Shown piece by piece: positions 61,451 through 64,000 of a stretch of DNA of 64,000 bases (its first letter is position 1; each line of letters starts with the position of its first letter). Where the stretch lies: NCBI RefSeq assembly GCF_003590095.1, contig NC_039486.1:1116001-1180000 (forward strand), given 5' to 3'. The notes beneath the pieces are model-generated. The model was not told where the DNA came from. It was given only the letters and a program-made list of their open reading frames with translations, and ran no database searches. Both the position numbers and the translations under genes were made by a program. The stretch comes from Trichoplusia ni (lineage: Eukaryota; Arthropoda; Insecta; Lepidoptera; Noctuidae).

Positions 61451-62483
61451 TTAAAAAAATTGCATATTGGGTAAGTAATTTTATATCATATTTAATAGAT
61501 CGGAGCATCAGCAACGATATTTTCTTCCCTAAGATATAAATGTTGCATCTAACATTTTTATTTTATATTTTTTCATATTTCCTTACTTCAGAAAGTCAAG
61601 TATAACAGGTTTGCCATGTCAGCTCGTTTGATATAATATACGAATACACGCTAAATACTTGTAAATTATTTCAATCATATTTCATCAGTACATGAGGTAA
61701 ATCACTAAAGAAATATTTACAAGAAGCTGAAGGCGTTCGCGTGGGCACGAATCAGTTACATAAAAATATAATCAATAGCGTTCATGATATATTTCAGAAG
61801 AAACCGATAAATATCGTGGAATACTTGGAAATAGCAGAGGTGGAAGTTTTCTTAAGATTTCACGAATAAATGTAATTTTGTTCTTTAAACTTTCGCCTTA
61901 AGCCATCTCTCCATCTATGGTCTGCTTTATTTCTTTTTCTATAAACCCTTTCTTCATTCAGGATATTGCTTCGTGGGAAAAGACCCCTGTCCTTTTATTG
62001 GCATGCTCAGGGACTCAGCTCTTACATGCCGAGGCCTTATTGCGATTAATCTAAACCAGGGCCTATCCATCCCTTCTTTTTAGAATAGCCGACAGGGACG
62101 GTACAGAATGATTAATTCTTTAAAATTAAAACTTAATCGTTCACGTTTAAGGATAAAATTTCTGCTTTTTCTCAAATATGTGACTTAATTAATAAAACTG
62201 TGGTTTACATTCACCACAACTGCGACGTTGTTCAATTTTATTTAAAAAATTGTACCTAATATATCATTTGAATTCGTGTCAGGTCTAAATTTTTCTAGAT
62301 CTCGGTACCTAACTCAGCTGGAGGTGGCAGACCGGTCTAATATTGGATTGCCTATACTAATGACATAATCGACGAATTTAGAAACTAAATCTATCCAGTT
62401 CGACTTGTTTCTACAACTACTCAATTTTTTTCCTCAACCTCATTACATTTCTTTAGTGAAATTACATGTTTTTAACTTCTAAA

Positions 62484-62655
62484 CAACGCCATCTAGCCTC
62501 AGACTAAGCAAACTTCTAAACAACTGTAAACAATAAACATGGATATTATAGATCAATTACACCAAGGCACGGAACAATAGATAGTGTTTTGGAATCGAAC
62601 CCATGACCTGTATTATTGCAGCCAGGGCGACCAACCATTGGATCAAAAGGCTAGC
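62484..62655 (-). repeat. SINE family B copy
   Basis: Minus strand: TAGCCTTTTGATCCAATGGT (head), box B GGTTCGATTCC (62590-62600), and 3' end TTTGCTTAGTCTGAGGCTAG then ATGGCGTTG. Confidence 0.8.
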
Positions 62656-62914
62656 CAAAATATGAACAACATGAACTTTGTTGACATCTAGAAAAACGAG
62701 TAGACACAAAGGGTAACTGAATGACAAATCGATCTGTTCGTACAGGATCGATTGGATGTGGAAGAGAACATAATCGTCTGGAGTCAATGGGAGAACTTTG
62801 CCTAGCAAGGAGTCTCTTAATAGGTTACATAACAAGATAATAACTGTGAATAGAAAGTAGTAAGACATTAGTTATGATTATTTTTATAATAACTATCGTG
62901 AGACTGATTCATTA

Positions 62915-63104
62915 TTAAATGATGTAACGGTTTACTCACGCGTATTTATCGGGGTAGCCCGACTAGTTTCGGACCCACGAATCTCGAACTCGAGTTCGAC
63001 TCGCGATCCCGCCGCGTCTGCTCATGATTAAGGACTCCGGTTGGGTCCGAAACTAGTCGGGCTACCCCGATAAATACGCGTGAGTAAACCGTTACATCAT
63101 TTAA
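62915..63104. mobile_element. Hairpin MITE family P, copy 2
   Basis: 190 bases with inverted repeats perfect over the first 63 bases from TTAAATGATGTAACGGTTTA to CTAGTTTCGGACCCA. The centre has CGAACTCGAGTTCGACTCGC and CCGCCGCGTCTGCTCATGAT. It has about 20 bases more in the centre than copy 1. The arms are unmutated, which suggests recent insertion or arm correction. Confidence 0.85.
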
Positions 63105-63937
63105 TAGTTATGCTTATGGTTATAAGGAGAGCCTTTGCTCTATCATCATGCTGAAATCACAGACTGCTTTACCGAATGCTTTTTGTTCTAAAAGTGTAAA
63201 GCCTATCCTACAGGCTTTCAACACGACCATTTTATTCATACCATCCAATACCCCAGTCACGGAAACTTAAAGAAAAAATTGAATTGAAACATTTTCTCCA
63301 ATTCGCTACTAGTACGGTTACACGTATCTAAGTCAGGGGGTCAGTGACCTGCCTTTTTACCTTATGTTAAACATCACTCACGAATTGCATTAACTTCTCA
63401 GCAGCGCCCAACTTCAGTCGCGGTTCAAAGATGTAAAAATAATGTTATAAACACATTAATGTTATATTCTCTCGCGTTATTTTGTTAACGTGAACTTTTG
63501 CGTTCATTTTGTTGGTCGACTTAAACAATTTATCACAGTGTTTTCTTCTTTATATTTATTAAAATGTTTTCTAAGAATGCAGTTCTAGGTCTATGCGTTG
63601 GGAACGTAGGAATTTATTTAATTAGATGACAGCTTTCTTGTATCTTGAGAGATATTATTTATGCAGTGTGTCCGACTGGTGTGCCCAAGAACGAATTGTG
63701 TTTTGGTTTTCTTGGTAAAACAAAACTCGTATAACTTCAGTTTTAAATCAATTCCTGATTAAACTTTTGTAAGATAAGAAAACACAAATAAGAAAGAAAA
63801 TACTATTCCCTAACTATAGGTATCAAATCGTAGTTTGGCCAATGGAATAATAACACTATGAGAAATAAAACCAATCATTAGAATCTGAAATCACCAACTC
63901 GCAGTAATCTAGCATGGTGATCAATGTTCAACCTTCC

Positions 63938-63992
63938 CTTACGGGAACAGGCTTGTGACTAGCAGTGGGACAATTGTAGGCTGGTAATCCAT
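63938..63992 (+). repeat. LINE 3'-end fragment
   Basis: ACGGGAACAGGCTTGTGACT then AGCAGTGGGACAATTGTAGG is the moth LINE 3'-end phrase also seen at 33121. Truncated by the window end. Confidence 0.45.
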
Positions 63993-64000
63993 TGTACAAT

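Larger units (their letters stand above)
59601..62483. other. Upstream stretch, no gene seen
   Basis: AT-rich with only minor repeat remnants. A non-coding first exon of Msp300 might lie here but cannot be told from sequence alone. Confidence 0.4.

Overview
This is eukaryotic, intron-dominated DNA, AT-rich throughout. It is most likely from a lepidopteran insect, possibly a noctuid moth. That reading rests on the coding exons (an insect-type nesprin) and on several repeat families I recognise from memory as typical of moth genomes: tRNA-derived SINEs, Helitron-like elements starting TC and ending CTAG between A and T, and palindromic MITEs. No operons, ribosomal RNA, CRISPR array or phage features are present.

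One host gene is supported, on the minus strand: the 5' part of Msp300, the insect nesprin (a giant actin-binding, spectrin-repeat protein of the nuclear envelope and muscle). Four coding exons can be placed. Two are alternative first coding exons: a proline-rich one at 58280-58769 and a charged one at 33643-34150. Both end in splice phase 1. Two shared exons at 941-1002 and 421-516 encode the start of the first calponin-homology (CH) domain. Either first exon joins the 941-1002 exon in frame, with Asp (G|AT) across the junction. The rest of the CH domains, the spectrin repeats and the KASH tail would lie beyond base 1. The two transcript forms therefore have first introns of about 57.3 kb and 32.6 kb.

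The remainder is intron or 5' flank full of repeats: about twelve copies of SINE family A (box A TAGCCGAGTGG, box B GGTTCGATCCC), about six of SINE family B, two of SINE family C, two near-complete Helitron-like elements, two near-identical hairpin MITEs with 54-63 bp perfect inverted repeats plus fragments, a second hairpin MITE family with GGGCCCC ends, and fragments of LINE 3' ends and other interspersed repeats.

The most unusual part is 51.2-55.1 kb, on the strand opposite Msp300. Several long same-strand reading frames there encode charged, helix-like protein but are broken by scattered stops. It looks like a decayed or intronic gene that I cannot identify. A smaller relic of the same kind lies at 1.95-2.2 kb. 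No new functional system stands out; the best leads are the twin start exons of Msp300, the decayed gene block and the structure of the hairpin elements.
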